Assembly: GCA_035604615.1 (NCBI GenBank)
Contig: DATNID010000044.1
Location: 1-64,000 of the forward strand
Direction of reading: 5' to 3'
Length of the DNA: 64,000 nt
DNA from: DATJLY01 sp035604615
GTDB taxonomy: Bacteria; Pseudomonadota; Alphaproteobacteria; ATCC43930; CGMCC-115725
The notes under the pieces are model-generated. The model worked only from the letters and a program-made list of their open reading frames with translations, was not told the origin of the DNA and made no database searches. A program made the position numbers and the translations under genes. The number at the start of each line of letters is the position of its first letter. The stretch's first letter is position 1. Of this stretch, positions 25,030-33,336 are shown piece after piece.

Positions 25030-25650
25030 TCACACCGTGCAGGCGCCGATCAGCTCGTGCCCGAACGCGGTCATATAGTAGCTGAGCGATCCCGGGCCAC
25101 CGGGCTTGATGCAACGAACGCGCTCGAGATTGTGCAGCGCCACGTCGGCCGCGTGCACGGAAATCTTCAAGCGGCCGGCGAAATGGTCGCGCGAGCTGGG
25201 ACCGAGCTGCGCGGTCGACTCGCTCATCTTCTGCAAGATCTGCGTGTCGCGCGGATGCAGCCGCCTCAAGGCGTCGACGAATTCCAGCCGCATCGTCTCG
25301 GCTTTCGCGGGGGACATCGCATTGGCGAGCATGCGCGCCCACATCTCCTGCATCTCCTCGCGTCCCTCGTCCTGCGCGGCGGCAAGAAGCGGCAGCGCGA
25401 TCGTCGCGCTCAACGCGACCGTTTCCTTGACGCCGCGGCCGGCGAGAATCTCGCCGGTCCGGTGCGCGAGGCGAATGCAATTCCTGGTTCGAACCTGGCG
25501 CATCGGATCGCCGGCGACAATGCCGACCACGTCCTCGGGCACCGTCCCCAGCACGCGCGCGACGAAGCCGCACAGATCACGCGCGGGATCGATGCTCTTG
25601 GCGCCGGATTTCGCGATCTCCACGACGGGCTTTAGGATGATGGCGTCCAT
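25030..25650 (-). CDS. DUF4393/Abi-alpha-like protein
   Basis: A 206-aa soluble protein. The middle segment, SATIALPLLAAAQDEGREEMQEMWARMLANAM, has the pattern of DUF4393 (Abi-alpha) proteins, in which a long helix is followed by xxPLLxxAxxEExxELQxxWAxLLANA. The C-terminal part (VDALRRLHPRDTQILQKM and beyond) also fits, with a winged-helix-like ending. Some relatives cause abortive phage infection in Lactococcus; for most the function is unknown. It stands alone, convergent with the GMC gene, with an AT-richer upstream region. There are no mobile-element genes around it. Confidence in the family is moderate because the match is by pattern only. Confidence 0.6.
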   Translation of the reverse strand: MDAIILKPVVEIAKSGAKSIDPARDLCGFVARVLGTVPEDVVGIVAGDPMRQVRTRNCIRLAHRTGEILAGRGVKETVALSATIALPLLAAAQDEGREEMQEMWARMLANAMSPAKAETMRLEFVDALRRLHPRDTQILQKMSESTAQLGPSSRDHFAGRLKISVHAADVALHNLERVRCIKPGGPGSLSYYMTAFGHELIGACTV

Positions 25651-26034
25651 CGGGATTTTCTTCTCCTTGACCGATTCACTTTAACACGCCTCTCGCCGCC
25701 GTCTCATCGCCCCGTATTTTCCGCGTTAACAATTTCGGGCGAAAAGATTCCGCGCGTGGCGGAATAAGCACACGATCGGCACGTCCCCGGTCCCATTCTT
25801 CACGATCGTTAACACGACGGCAGATTGCTTGTTCCCGGACGCCGCGTCGTGGCGCCTTACCCAGTTCGTATTAAGCAAGTTTTATGCCATTGGCCCGAAA
25901 CATGAATTTCAGGCCTTTACCGCCGCGCTCCATGGCGACATGTAAAGTTTTCCGACAACGCCGCGATGCACGCGGCGCGGGAAGAGCGCGTTAGGAATTC
26001 AGGCGGCGACAGCGGCGCGGCGCCGCGGGCGCAC
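25651..26034. other. Intergenic region, AT-richer than surroundings
   Basis: 384 bases with no convincing gene. It contains several GTTAAC-like words and one 7-bp inverted repeat ATTCCGC-N5-GCGGAAT at 25747-25765. It should hold the promoter of the minus-strand DUF4393-like gene and the 3' end of the binding-protein gene that follows. A 36-codon plus-strand frame starting near 25883 has no ribosome-binding site or recognisable sequence. Confidence 0.5.
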
Positions 26035-27048
26035 TCACTTGAGACGCTTGGCTGCGTCCTCGACGATGGTCAGATCGGAATGCTGGGTCACGTCGATATG
26101 CTCCTTGATGAAACCGAAATCCTGGAGCATGTCGACGTTCTTCTGAATCGCCGCCGGGTCGGGATGGAGCGCAGGGTCGCGGTAGAGATCGTTGTGGGTG
26201 AAGACCCAGCCCAGCCGCTCCGGCGGCATCTTGAGGAACGCGGCGACGATGGCGATGGCGGCATCGTGATTGGCCGGGTCTATGTACCAGCGCGTGGCGC
26301 GAATATCGTCCTCGAAGAAGTCGACCAGCGCGGCGCGGTTCTTCGCGATGAAGCCGGTGCGCGCGGTGAGGAAGAGGAAATCGGTCATGCCGACCGCCTC
26401 GCGCTGCGTGAACAGGTCTTGCGCGATCGCCTGCAGGCCGGGGTCCATCGTAAACGGCTTCACGCCGACGATGAGGTCCACCTTCTTGTCGGCGAGCAGC
26501 GCCTTCATGTTCGGGAACTGCGCCTCGACGATGGTGAAGTCGCCCGGATATTCGAGCTTGTGCTTGCGCAGCATGACGCGCATGAAGATGTCCTGGCCGC
26601 CGCCCAAGCCGTTGGTGGCGACGATCTTGCCCTTCAGATCCTCGATCTTCGCGATGCCGCCGTCCTTCGCCACCATGTAGCGATTGGTGTCGTAGCCCTC
26701 GACGCCGTCGCGCACCTCGTCCGCGACGATGCGAAGATCGGTGAGGCCGGCGCTCAGGATCGCAGGACCGAGCACGTTGAAGGTCATCGGCGTCAGGTCG
26801 AGCTCGCCCGCGGCCAAGGCCTGAAGGGCCACCGACGAACCGGCGAAGCGGGTCGGCTCGAGCGTGTAGGACGTGCCGAGATGCCTGGCGAGGCCGGGAT
26901 GCTCGAACAGAATGGGCGTGAGCTGCGCCGGCGCGACCGCCCAGCCGATGCGTATCTTCAACGGCTCGTCGCTTTGCGCGGCGGCGACGCCAAGGATCGA
27001 GACCGCGGCAACCAGCGCCGCCAAGCCGGGCATCTTCATCCTGTTCAT
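26035..27048 (-). CDS. ABC transporter substrate-binding protein, NMT1/TauA/SsuA-like
   Basis: A 337-aa periplasmic binding protein with a signal peptide ending about VAAAQS (residue 26). The fold is that of nitrate/sulfonate/thiamine-precursor binding proteins: IRIGWAVAPAQLTPILFEHP at the start, LAAGELDLTPMTFNVLGPA, and DLKGKIVATNGLGGGQDIFM at the second lobe. It lies upstream, on the same strand orientation, of no permease; TauD and dehydrogenase genes are upstream of it on the same strand, 86 bases away. By analogy to the tau/ssu systems it may bind an organosulfonate, but aromatic acids are also bound by this family. No cognate permease or ATPase is nearby. Confidence 0.82.
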   Translation of the reverse strand: MNRMKMPGLAALVAAVSILGVAAAQSDEPLKIRIGWAVAPAQLTPILFEHPGLARHLGTSYTLEPTRFAGSSVALQALAAGELDLTPMTFNVLGPAILSAGLTDLRIVADEVRDGVEGYDTNRYMVAKDGGIAKIEDLKGKIVATNGLGGGQDIFMRVMLRKHKLEYPGDFTIVEAQFPNMKALLADKKVDLIVGVKPFTMDPGLQAIAQDLFTQREAVGMTDFLFLTARTGFIAKNRAALVDFFEDDIRATRWYIDPANHDAAIAIVAAFLKMPPERLGWVFTHNDLYRDPALHPDPAAIQKNVDMLQDFGFIKEHIDVTQHSDLTIVEDAAKRLK

Positions 27049-27133
27049 GTGTCCCCCGAAATCCGCAACGCGCCGGAGCGGACGCTACCGAAGCATCGAA
27101 GCGGTGACAAGGCCGGGGCGCGAATGGCCCCGC

Positions 27134-27946
27134 TCAGGCGAAGGGCGGGTTCGCGCCCTCGATCTGCACGCGGTCGCCGGTGCGGGTCTGCGGGAAATAG
27201 TCCCAGACCGCGAGATGCTGGGTGCAGCGGTTGTCCCAGAACGCGATCGAATGCCGGCGCCAGCTGAAGCGCACCTGCCACAGCGGGCTTTCGCAGTGGT
27301 TGTAGAGGAAGGCCAGGATCGCCTTGCTCTCCTCGGCCGGCAGCTCGTTGATGTGCGAGGTGTAGGCGCGGTTGACGTAGATCACCTTCCGCTTGGTCTC
27401 GGGATGGCGGACGATGACGCGATGGGTCGAGACGTTGTACTTGCCGTCGGGATTGAAGCGGCGGAACACCAGGCCGCCGTCATGGACCGCGGTCAAATCC
27501 TCGAGATAATCCTGCATCCCCGGCGACAGCGCGTCATAGGCCGCGTACATGCTGGCGAAGCAGGTATCGCCGCCGACCGGCGGCAGCGTGTGGATGTGGA
27601 GGATGCTGCCCATCGGCGGAATGGGATCGCAGGACAAATCGGTGTGCCATTCCTCGCCCGCGACATGCTTCGATTTCTCGTCGGCATGGAGGAGGCGCAC
27701 TTCCGGATGCTCCTCCATTCCCTTCATGGCGGAATGGACGTGGAGATTGCCGAAATGCTGGCCGAATTGCTTGAGCGTCGGCACGTCGATCGGCTGATCG
27801 CGGAAGAAGATGACGCCGTTGTCGAGCAGCGCCTGGTGGATGTCGTCGACCTGCCGGTTGGTAAGCGGCCGGGTCAGGTCGAGCCCGGAAATTTCGCCGC
27901 CGACATGCGGCGTCAGCCGCTTCACCTCGATCGTATCGTAGCCCAT
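27134..27946 (-). CDS. TauD/TfdA-family Fe(II)/2-oxoglutarate dioxygenase
   Basis: A 270-aa soluble dioxygenase. The iron ligands are H101-x-D103 in EEWHTDLS and H244 in CTQHLAVWDY, the HxD...H facial triad. The 2-oxoglutarate arginine lies shortly after, in TRTGDRVQ. GVIFFRDQP (44-52) is the family's first signature. Members hydroxylate taurine, 2,4-D and many other small acids, releasing sulfite, a phenol or an aldehyde. The neighbouring NMT1-like binding protein, zinc dehydrogenase and LLM oxidoreductase on the same strand suggest a catabolic set in which the dioxygenase starts substrate breakdown. The ATG at 27946 is preceded by GGGAGTTAACG. Confidence 0.88.
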   Translation of the reverse strand: MGYDTIEVKRLTPHVGGEISGLDLTRPLTNRQVDDIHQALLDNGVIFFRDQPIDVPTLKQFGQHFGNLHVHSAMKGMEEHPEVRLLHADEKSKHVAGEEWHTDLSCDPIPPMGSILHIHTLPPVGGDTCFASMYAAYDALSPGMQDYLEDLTAVHDGGLVFRRFNPDGKYNVSTHRVIVRHPETKRKVIYVNRAYTSHINELPAEESKAILAFLYNHCESPLWQVRFSWRRHSIAFWDNRCTQHLAVWDYFPQTRTGDRVQIEGANPPFA

Positions 27947-27990
27947 CGTTAACTCCCGGCCGTTTCGCCCATCATAGCACAACCCGGCGC

Positions 27991-29097
27991 CTATCCGAGA
28001 TCGGGCAGCACCGAGACGTGGATGGCGCCGCGATCGCCCTCGCCGCCGACGGTCTGGATCGCGCGCTCGACCTGGTTCAGGTTGAAATGGTGCGTCGCGA
28101 GCTTCTCCAAGTTGTATTTGCCCGACTCGAGCAGCGCCACCGCCTTCTTCATCTCGCGCGCGGTGCGGCCGCGCACGCCCCTGATGGTCAGCTCCTTCAT
28201 GAAGATCTGGTCGGGATCGAAATCGGTGGCGAAGCCGTGCGCCTCGCCCGCCACCACGATGGTGCCGCCCATGGTCGCGAGATCGACCGCCTGCTTCAAG
28301 GCGCCCGGCGCGTTGGCGGTGACGTTGATCACCGCGTCGACCATGCGGCCCTTTGTGAGGTCGGCCACGCGGCCGACCACGTCGGGAGTGGCATCGACGT
28401 CGATCGCGTGGTGGGCGCCGAACTCGCGGGCGAGGGCGAGGCGCGCGCTGTCGCGGCCGCGTCCGGTGACGATGATGAGCCCGGCGCCGGCCTCCCTGGC
28501 GGCGATGACGCAGGCGAGCCCCTGCCCGCCCGGTCCCAGGATCGCCACCGTGCTGCCGGGGCCGACGCCGCCCTCGACATGGGTCCAGCGCAAGCCGTTC
28601 GACAGCGGCACGTAGAACGGCGCGATCTTGGTCGGGACCTTGTCGGAGATCTTGTGCAGCAGCGCCTGCGGGTCGAGATAGACATACTCGCTGTAGCCGC
28701 CCCACAGGCCCGGCGCCAGGTCGAGCGACGTGAAGCCGTACATCTTCTCCATCTTCATGCCGCTGCAGATGTAATAGCGGCCGGAGAGGCAATACTCGCA
28801 ATGCCCGCAGGGCGCGTATTCCTCCATCACGATGCGGTCGCCCTCGCGGACGCCCCAGCGCTTGGCGGCGCGGCCGCCGAGCTTGACGATGCGCGCCACG
28901 ATCTCGTGGCCGGGAATGAGCGGCGTTGGCGCATAGTGGCCGAGCGCGCCGGTGTAGATCGGCCAGTCGGCGCCGCACACGCCGGTGATCTCGACCTTGG
29001 CGATGCCCGAATCCGCGTCGATCTCCGGCAGCGCCAATTCGCGCAGCTCGAACTTGCGCGGCGCGACGAGAACGGCGGCGATGGTCTTGCCAGCCAT
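27991..29097 (-). CDS. Zinc-dependent medium-chain alcohol dehydrogenase
   Basis: A 368-aa MDR-family dehydrogenase. Catalytic zinc ligands include C41, H64 and E65 (PGHE). The structural zinc loop has C97, C100, C103 and C111. The cofactor-binding Rossmann motif is GPGGQGLA near residue 194. It resembles L-threonine/sorbitol/erythritol-type dehydrogenases of the Tdh group. It lies 44 bases upstream of the TauD gene on the same strand, so it is likely the partner that oxidises or reduces an intermediate. Substrate and cofactor preference cannot be read from the sequence. Confidence 0.88.
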   Translation of the reverse strand: MAGKTIAAVLVAPRKFELRELALPEIDADSGIAKVEITGVCGADWPIYTGALGHYAPTPLIPGHEIVARIVKLGGRAAKRWGVREGDRIVMEEYAPCGHCEYCLSGRYYICSGMKMEKMYGFTSLDLAPGLWGGYSEYVYLDPQALLHKISDKVPTKIAPFYVPLSNGLRWTHVEGGVGPGSTVAILGPGGQGLACVIAAREAGAGLIIVTGRGRDSARLALAREFGAHHAIDVDATPDVVGRVADLTKGRMVDAVINVTANAPGALKQAVDLATMGGTIVVAGEAHGFATDFDPDQIFMKELTIRGVRGRTAREMKKAVALLESGKYNLEKLATHHFNLNQVERAIQTVGGEGDRGAIHVSVLPDLG

Positions 29098-29118
29098 GCG
29101 CGAACCCTTAGGAAAAAA

Positions 29119-29210
29119 TTCTTAGCGCCGAGGACGCGGAGGATGCGCAGAGGTCGCGGTGGTTTCCCGCGTCCCCCGCGCATCGTCCGCGTCCACCGCG
29201 CTGAATCTTG
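29119..29210. repeat. Imperfect palindrome (family 2, copy A)
   Basis: Left arm about 29122-29150 (begins TTAGCGCCGAGGACGCGGAG) and right arm about 29176-29206 pair with only a few mismatches. A second copy with the same arms is at 57841-57937. It lies in the gap between the dehydrogenase and the LLM oxidoreductase. Confidence 0.75.
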
Positions 29211-29213
29211 TTC

Positions 29214-30299
29214 TCAAAACGGCTCATAGCCCCGCAGCCGCGGAATCACCTGTTCGCCGAAGAGGCGAATGGACCTCATCAGGTCGTCCTCGGCAAGATT
29301 GCCGAAGTTGAACTCGCCGAAGAAGGTGTTGAACGATCCTTCCTCGGCCCAGCCGCGCAGCTTGCGCGCGACCGTGTCGGGCGAGCCGATCAGGACCAGG
29401 TCCTTCGCGATCAGATAGTCGGTATCGAGCAGGTGGTGGACGATCTCCGCCGAGCCCGGCTCGCCCCGCTCGAGGAAATAGTTCGCCGTCTCCTGCTGCT
29501 TCGCCTTGATCTCGTCGGGATCGTCGGAATAGGAGAAGAAGCCCTTGTAGGCCTGGCCGGCGAAGTCGAGCGCCGTGGCGCGCGCCTTGGCGTCGCTCTC
29601 GTCGACATAGACGACGGTCGAATAGGCGATGTTGGGGACGCCTTGCCAGCCCTTGTCGCGCCACGACTGGATGTAGGGCGCGTAGCGGGTCTTCGCCTCG
29701 GTGCGGGGGAAGAGCAGGAAATAGCCGCTGTGGATGCCTTCCTCGGCGCAGAATTCCAGGGTCGCCCGGTCGCGCGTCTCCATCCACATCGGCGGGTGCG
29801 GGCGCTGCACCGGATTGACGCTGATGGTGAGCTTATGCTGCTTGATGTGCTTGCCGTCGAAATCGAACGGCTCGCCGCGGCAGGCGACCTTGAGGAAGCG
29901 CGCGAATTCGAGCGTCACTTCGCGCCGCGTCTGGAACGGGACGCCGAAGGGTCCGAAATAATGCGGCAGGATGCCCGGCACCAGGCCGATCTCGAGCCGG
30001 CCGCCCAGCATCTGGTCCGCGACGGCGATCTCCTCGAGGAGGCGCACCGGATGATGCAGCGCCACCACGTGCCCCATGGCGCCGAGGCGGAGCTTCTTGG
30101 TGCGCGCGCCGGCTGCCGCGACATAGAGATTGGGCGCCGACATCCAGCTCTCTTGCGGCGTGAAATGATGCTCGACACAGAAACCGTAATCGAAATCGAG
30201 ACGGTCGGCGAGCTCGAGCTCGCGCCACAGCTGCTCATAGCGAAGCTGAGGCGTCATTCCGGGCTTGCCCCAGACATGGGCGAAATGGGCGAAACGCAT
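29214..30299 (-). CDS. LLM-class flavin-dependent oxidoreductase
   Basis: A 361-aa luciferase-like monooxygenase. The N-terminal region has DFDYGFCVEHHF followed by PNLYVAAAGARTKKLRLGAM and HHPVRLLEEIAVADQMLGGR, the classic sequence of the bacterial-luciferase TIM barrel. These enzymes oxidise substrates with FMNH2 supplied by a reductase, for example alkanesulfonates (SsuD) or EDTA/NTA. In this setting, with a TauD-like enzyme and an NMT1-type binding protein on the same strand, sulfonate or amine oxidation is plausible but unproven. It diverges from the Rieske dioxygenase alpha gene with a 62-base promoter gap. Confidence 0.88.
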   Translation of the reverse strand: MRFAHFAHVWGKPGMTPQLRYEQLWRELELADRLDFDYGFCVEHHFTPQESWMSAPNLYVAAAGARTKKLRLGAMGHVVALHHPVRLLEEIAVADQMLGGRLEIGLVPGILPHYFGPFGVPFQTRREVTLEFARFLKVACRGEPFDFDGKHIKQHKLTISVNPVQRPHPPMWMETRDRATLEFCAEEGIHSGYFLLFPRTEAKTRYAPYIQSWRDKGWQGVPNIAYSTVVYVDESDAKARATALDFAGQAYKGFFSYSDDPDEIKAKQQETANYFLERGEPGSAEIVHHLLDTDYLIAKDLVLIGSPDTVARKLRGWAEEGSFNTFFGEFNFGNLAEDDLMRSIRLFGEQVIPRLRGYEPF

Positions 30300-30361
30300 A
30301 CTATAAGCTTAGGCCGAAATCCCTTGCGGAGACAGGGGCAATCTCACACTATTGGTGCGGC

Positions 30362-31618
30362 ATGGCGACGCCCATCGACTATGAAGCGCTGACCGGCGGT
30401 GCGCGCGTCCACGGCAGCCTCTATCGCGACCCGGCCGTGTTCGAGCGCGAGCTCGAAGCCATCTGGAACAAGGTGTGGGTCTATATCGGGCACGACAGCG
30501 AGGTGCCCGAGCCCGGCGATTATGTGCGGCGCCAGATCGGCCTGCAGCCCGTGCTGATGATCCGCGGCGACGATCATGTCGTCCGGGTGCTGTTCAACCG
30601 CTGCCGCCATCGCGGCAACCTCGTGTGCAACCGCGACCGCGGCAGCGCCGCGACCTTGAAATGCCCTTATCACGGCTGGACCTATTCGCGGTCGGGCGCG
30701 TTGCTCGAACCCAGTTTCGAGGAGGGCTATGACAGCAATTTGCGGCGCGAGGATTTCGCGCTGAGCGCGGTGCCGCGCGTCGCCTCGTATCGCGGCCTCG
30801 TCTTCGCCAGCGCCGCCGCGACCGGCCCTTCGCTCGACGAGCATCTGGGCCAAGTGAAGGAGTATCTCGACCTCTTCATGGACGTCTCGCCCACCGGCGA
30901 GGTCGAGCTCAACACCGGCATCCAGAAGCTGCGCTACAAGGGCAACTGGAAGTTCCTGCCGGAGAACTCGCTCGAGGGCGACTATCACGGGCCGTTCATC
31001 CACCGCGTCGCCTTCGAGCTGCATTCGCGGCGCAGCGGCCTCTACATGAGCTCGCTCTACGAGAACGCGATCCCGGATGTGATTCGCGCGCTGCCGGGCG
31101 GCCACATGGTGGAGGATTATCGCGGCGCGACCATGGCGCCCCCCCAGCGCAAGCCGAGCGCGGCGCGCCAAGCCTACATGGCCATGATGGAGGCGCGCTA
31201 TGGCGCGGACAAGGCGCGCCAGCTCACCAGCACCATTCCGCCGCTGGTCTATGTCTTCCCCAACCTGCTCTACATCATGACGCATATCAGGCGAGTGCAG
31301 CCGGTGAGCGTCGACCTCACCCACATCTACTACCAGCCGCTGCTCTTGAAGGGCGCACCGCCCGAGATCAACGAGGCGCGCTTGCGCGAGCACGAGTTCG
31401 GCTTCGGCCCCGCCGGCCTCATCTCGCCCGACGACATCGAGATCATGGAGCGCAACCAGCTCGGCGTCCGCGCCCAGGGCAACGAGTGGCAGTTCATCGG
31501 CCGCGGCCTGCATCGCGACACGCTGCTGCCGGACGGCGGTGCCAGCGGCTTCACCATGGACGAGTGCCACCTGCGCGGCATGTGGCTTCATTACGGGCGG
31601 TTGATGAACCGGCCATGA
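30362..31618 (+). CDS. Aromatic-ring-hydroxylating dioxygenase, alpha subunit
   Basis: A 418-aa catalytic subunit. Rieske ligands: C81-x-H83 (NRCRHRGN) and C101-x2-H104 (CPYHGW). The mononuclear iron site is NSLEGDYHGPFIH with D207, H209 and H214, and a C-terminal aspartate expected near residue 360. It is followed by a beta subunit (ATGA overlap) and a small ferredoxin, the order of a multicomponent dioxygenase such as benzoate, toluate, salicylate or anthranilate dioxygenase. The substrate is not readable; the neighbours (deacetylase, cysteine hydrolase, amidase) hint at a nitrogen-containing compound. No reductase gene is adjacent. Confidence 0.92.
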   Translation: MATPIDYEALTGGARVHGSLYRDPAVFERELEAIWNKVWVYIGHDSEVPEPGDYVRRQIGLQPVLMIRGDDHVVRVLFNRCRHRGNLVCNRDRGSAATLKCPYHGWTYSRSGALLEPSFEEGYDSNLRREDFALSAVPRVASYRGLVFASAAATGPSLDEHLGQVKEYLDLFMDVSPTGEVELNTGIQKLRYKGNWKFLPENSLEGDYHGPFIHRVAFELHSRRSGLYMSSLYENAIPDVIRALPGGHMVEDYRGATMAPPQRKPSAARQAYMAMMEARYGADKARQLTSTIPPLVYVFPNLLYIMTHIRRVQPVSVDLTHIYYQPLLLKGAPPEINEARLREHEFGFGPAGLISPDDIEIMERNQLGVRAQGNEWQFIGRGLHRDTLLPDGGASGFTMDECHLRGMWLHYGRLMNRP

Positions 31619-32091
31619 CCGGCGCCGCGCGCGAGACGGTGGAGCGCTTCCTCTATCGCGAGGCGCGCCTCATGGACGAGCACCGCTACAAGGAATGGCT
31701 CGCCCTGTGGAGCGACGACGGCGTCTATTGGGTCCCGTGCAACGACGACGACATCGACCCGGCGCGCCAGGTCTCGATCATCTACGACGACCGCGAGCGG
31801 CTGCAGCAGCGGGTCGACCGGCTGTTGAGCGGCTCGGTGCTGGCCCAGGACCCCAAGCCGCGCATGCGCCGCGTCGTCTCAAACGTCGAGATCGAAGCGT
31901 CCGACGGCGTGGACGTGACGGTCCATTCCAATTTCGTCCTGGCGCTGGCGCGGGGCGACGGGCAGCAGCTGTGGGCCGGGCGCAGCATCCATCGCCTCCT
32001 GGTCCAGGGCGACGACTTCAAGATCAGGCGCAAGACGGTGCTGCTGATCAATTCCGATCAGGAGATGCCGCTCTTGCAGTTCCTCATCTAG
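31615..32091 (+). CDS. Aromatic-ring-hydroxylating dioxygenase, beta subunit
   Basis: A 158-aa SnoaL/NTF2-like small subunit: ETVERFLYREARLMDEHRYK followed by WLALWSDDGVYWVPC is the typical start of the beta subunit family. It contributes to hexamer assembly rather than catalysis. Its start overlaps the alpha-subunit stop by four bases, so the two are made in equal amounts. The ferredoxin follows after 7 bases. Confidence 0.92.
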   Translation: MTGAARETVERFLYREARLMDEHRYKEWLALWSDDGVYWVPCNDDDIDPARQVSIIYDDRERLQQRVDRLLSGSVLAQDPKPRMRRVVSNVEIEASDGVDVTVHSNFVLALARGDGQQLWAGRSIHRLLVQGDDFKIRRKTVLLINSDQEMPLLQFLI

Positions 32092-32098
32092 GCGCCGC

Positions 32099-32335
32099 AT
32101 GGGCCGCTACCGCATCGCGCTCAACCCGGCGAAGTGCCAGTCCTACGGCAAGTGCCTGTCGCTGGCGCCGTCGGTCTTCGCCTGGGACCGCGCGCGCAAG
32201 GTGCGCCTTGCCGATCCCGCAGCGGCCGACGACGCGATCTTGCTCAAGGCCGCGAAGCTGTGCCCTTATCGCGCCATCGCGATCATCGACCAGGATACCG
32301 GCGAGCAGGTTTTCCCGCCGCCGCGGACCAACTGA
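32099..32335 (+). CDS. [3Fe-4S] ferredoxin
   Basis: A 78-aa ferredoxin with three cysteines: C13 and C19 in CQSYGKC, and C55 in LCPYRAI. The C-x5-C...C-P pattern, with the position of the second cluster cysteine replaced, is that of single [3Fe-4S] ferredoxins, which commonly serve P450s and some Rieske dioxygenases, in place of the [2Fe-2S] or Rieske ferredoxin of toluene/biphenyl systems. It lies seven bases after the beta subunit and almost certainly donates electrons to the alpha subunit. The reductase that feeds it must be elsewhere. Confidence 0.85.
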   Translation: MGRYRIALNPAKCQSYGKCLSLAPSVFAWDRARKVRLADPAAADDAILLKAAKLCPYRAIAIIDQDTGEQVFPPPRTN

Positions 32336-32348
32336 GGGGAGCAATCCG

Positions 32349-33212
32349 ATGGAGCACGGACGGTTCGACTATTCGCCGATCAGCGAGCGCCCGGTCACGC
32401 GCCTCCCCAACGGCGCGCGCGTCGCCGTCTGGATCACGCCCAATGTCGAGCACTACCACTGGAACAAGCCGGCCATCGCCCTGACCCAGATGACCACGTC
32501 CTTGAAGCCCGACGTGCTCAACTATGCCTGGCGCGATTACGGGCCGCGGGTCGGCATCTGGCGCATGATGGAGATCATGGAGCGGCACGGCTTCGTTGCC
32601 ACCGCCGCGCTTAACGCCGAGGTCGCTGAGCACTATCCGCAGATCATCGCCGCCGGGAACAAGCTCGGCTGGGAATGGATGGCGCACGGCCCCAACAACT
32701 CGATGCTGTTCACCGGCATGCCCGAGGAGGCCGAGCGCCCGATCATCGCCGGCGTGCTCGACACCATCGCGCGCAGCACCGGCAAGAAGAGCCGCGGCTG
32801 GCTCGGGCCGGCGCTGACCGAGACCGATCACACGCTCGACCTCCTGGCCGAGGCCGGGATCGAATACGTCGCCGACTGGTGCAACGACGAGCTGCCCTAC
32901 GCGATGAAAACGCGCGCCGGCCCCATCGTCGCGATCCCCTACACGCTCGAGATCGGCGACATCCCGGTCTATCTCGAGCGCGGCGGCTCGGGCGAGGATT
33001 TCACCCGCATGGTGGTGGACCAGTTCGACACGCTCTACGAGGAGGGCGCCAAGCGTCCGCGCGTCCTTTCCCTCGCGCTCCACCCCTTCCTCAGCGGCCA
33101 CCCCTTCCGCGCCCGCGCCCTCGACCGCGCGCTGGCCCATATCAAGAAGCACGACGCGGTGTGGATCACGACGGGCGGCGCCATCGTCGACTGGTTCAAG
33201 GGGCAGAAATAA
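32349..33212 (+). CDS. Polysaccharide deacetylase-family protein (PuuE-like)
   Basis: A 287-aa protein of the NodB/PuuE deacetylase superfamily. Visible conserved segments: DYGPRVGIWRMMEIMERHG, ATAALNAEVAEHYPQII, GWEWMAHGPNNS and RGWLGPALTETDHTLDLLAE. These mark the branch containing allantoinase-like PuuE and peptidoglycan deacetylases such as HpPgdA, not the classical chitooligosaccharide enzymes: the TFDDG motif is absent (WITPNVEHY instead). It is 13 bases after the ferredoxin gene, so it belongs to the dioxygenase operon and probably hydrolyses an amide or cyclic ureide intermediate. A second, clearly related gene is at 56867-57751. Confidence 0.82.
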   Translation: MEHGRFDYSPISERPVTRLPNGARVAVWITPNVEHYHWNKPAIALTQMTTSLKPDVLNYAWRDYGPRVGIWRMMEIMERHGFVATAALNAEVAEHYPQIIAAGNKLGWEWMAHGPNNSMLFTGMPEEAERPIIAGVLDTIARSTGKKSRGWLGPALTETDHTLDLLAEAGIEYVADWCNDELPYAMKTRAGPIVAIPYTLEIGDIPVYLERGGSGEDFTRMVVDQFDTLYEEGAKRPRVLSLALHPFLSGHPFRARALDRALAHIKKHDAVWITTGGAIVDWFKGQK

Positions 33213-33219
33213 GCGCCGT

Positions 33220-33321
33220 GCGTCCTTCGACTGCGCGGCGCCGCGCGCCGCTCCGCTCAGGATGAGGTGAAATTTTCGCCTCACGCTGAGCGGAGCCCGC
33301 AGGGCGAAGTCGAATGGGCGC
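33220..33321. repeat. Nested inverted repeat (palindrome family 1, copy B)
   Basis: The core GCTCCGCTCAGGATGAGG (33250-33267) pairs imperfectly with 33279-33296, and GCGTCCTTCGACT (33220-33232) pairs with 33308-33321 with one mismatch. The sequence matches copy A at 20612-20727. It lies between two convergent genes, where it could act as a bidirectional terminator. Confidence 0.82.
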
Positions 33322-33336
33322 AGGATCGCCTTGCCG

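Noticed and set aside
25485..25502. GGTTCGAA-type word resembling a tRNA T-loop
   Set aside because: It lies inside the DUF4393-like coding frame and no acceptor, D or anticodon stem surrounds it; a similar word occurs inside nbaC.
25883..25993. Small plus-strand frame of 36 codons in the 25.7-26.0 kb gap
   Set aside because: No ribosome-binding site, no conserved-looking sequence, and expected by chance.
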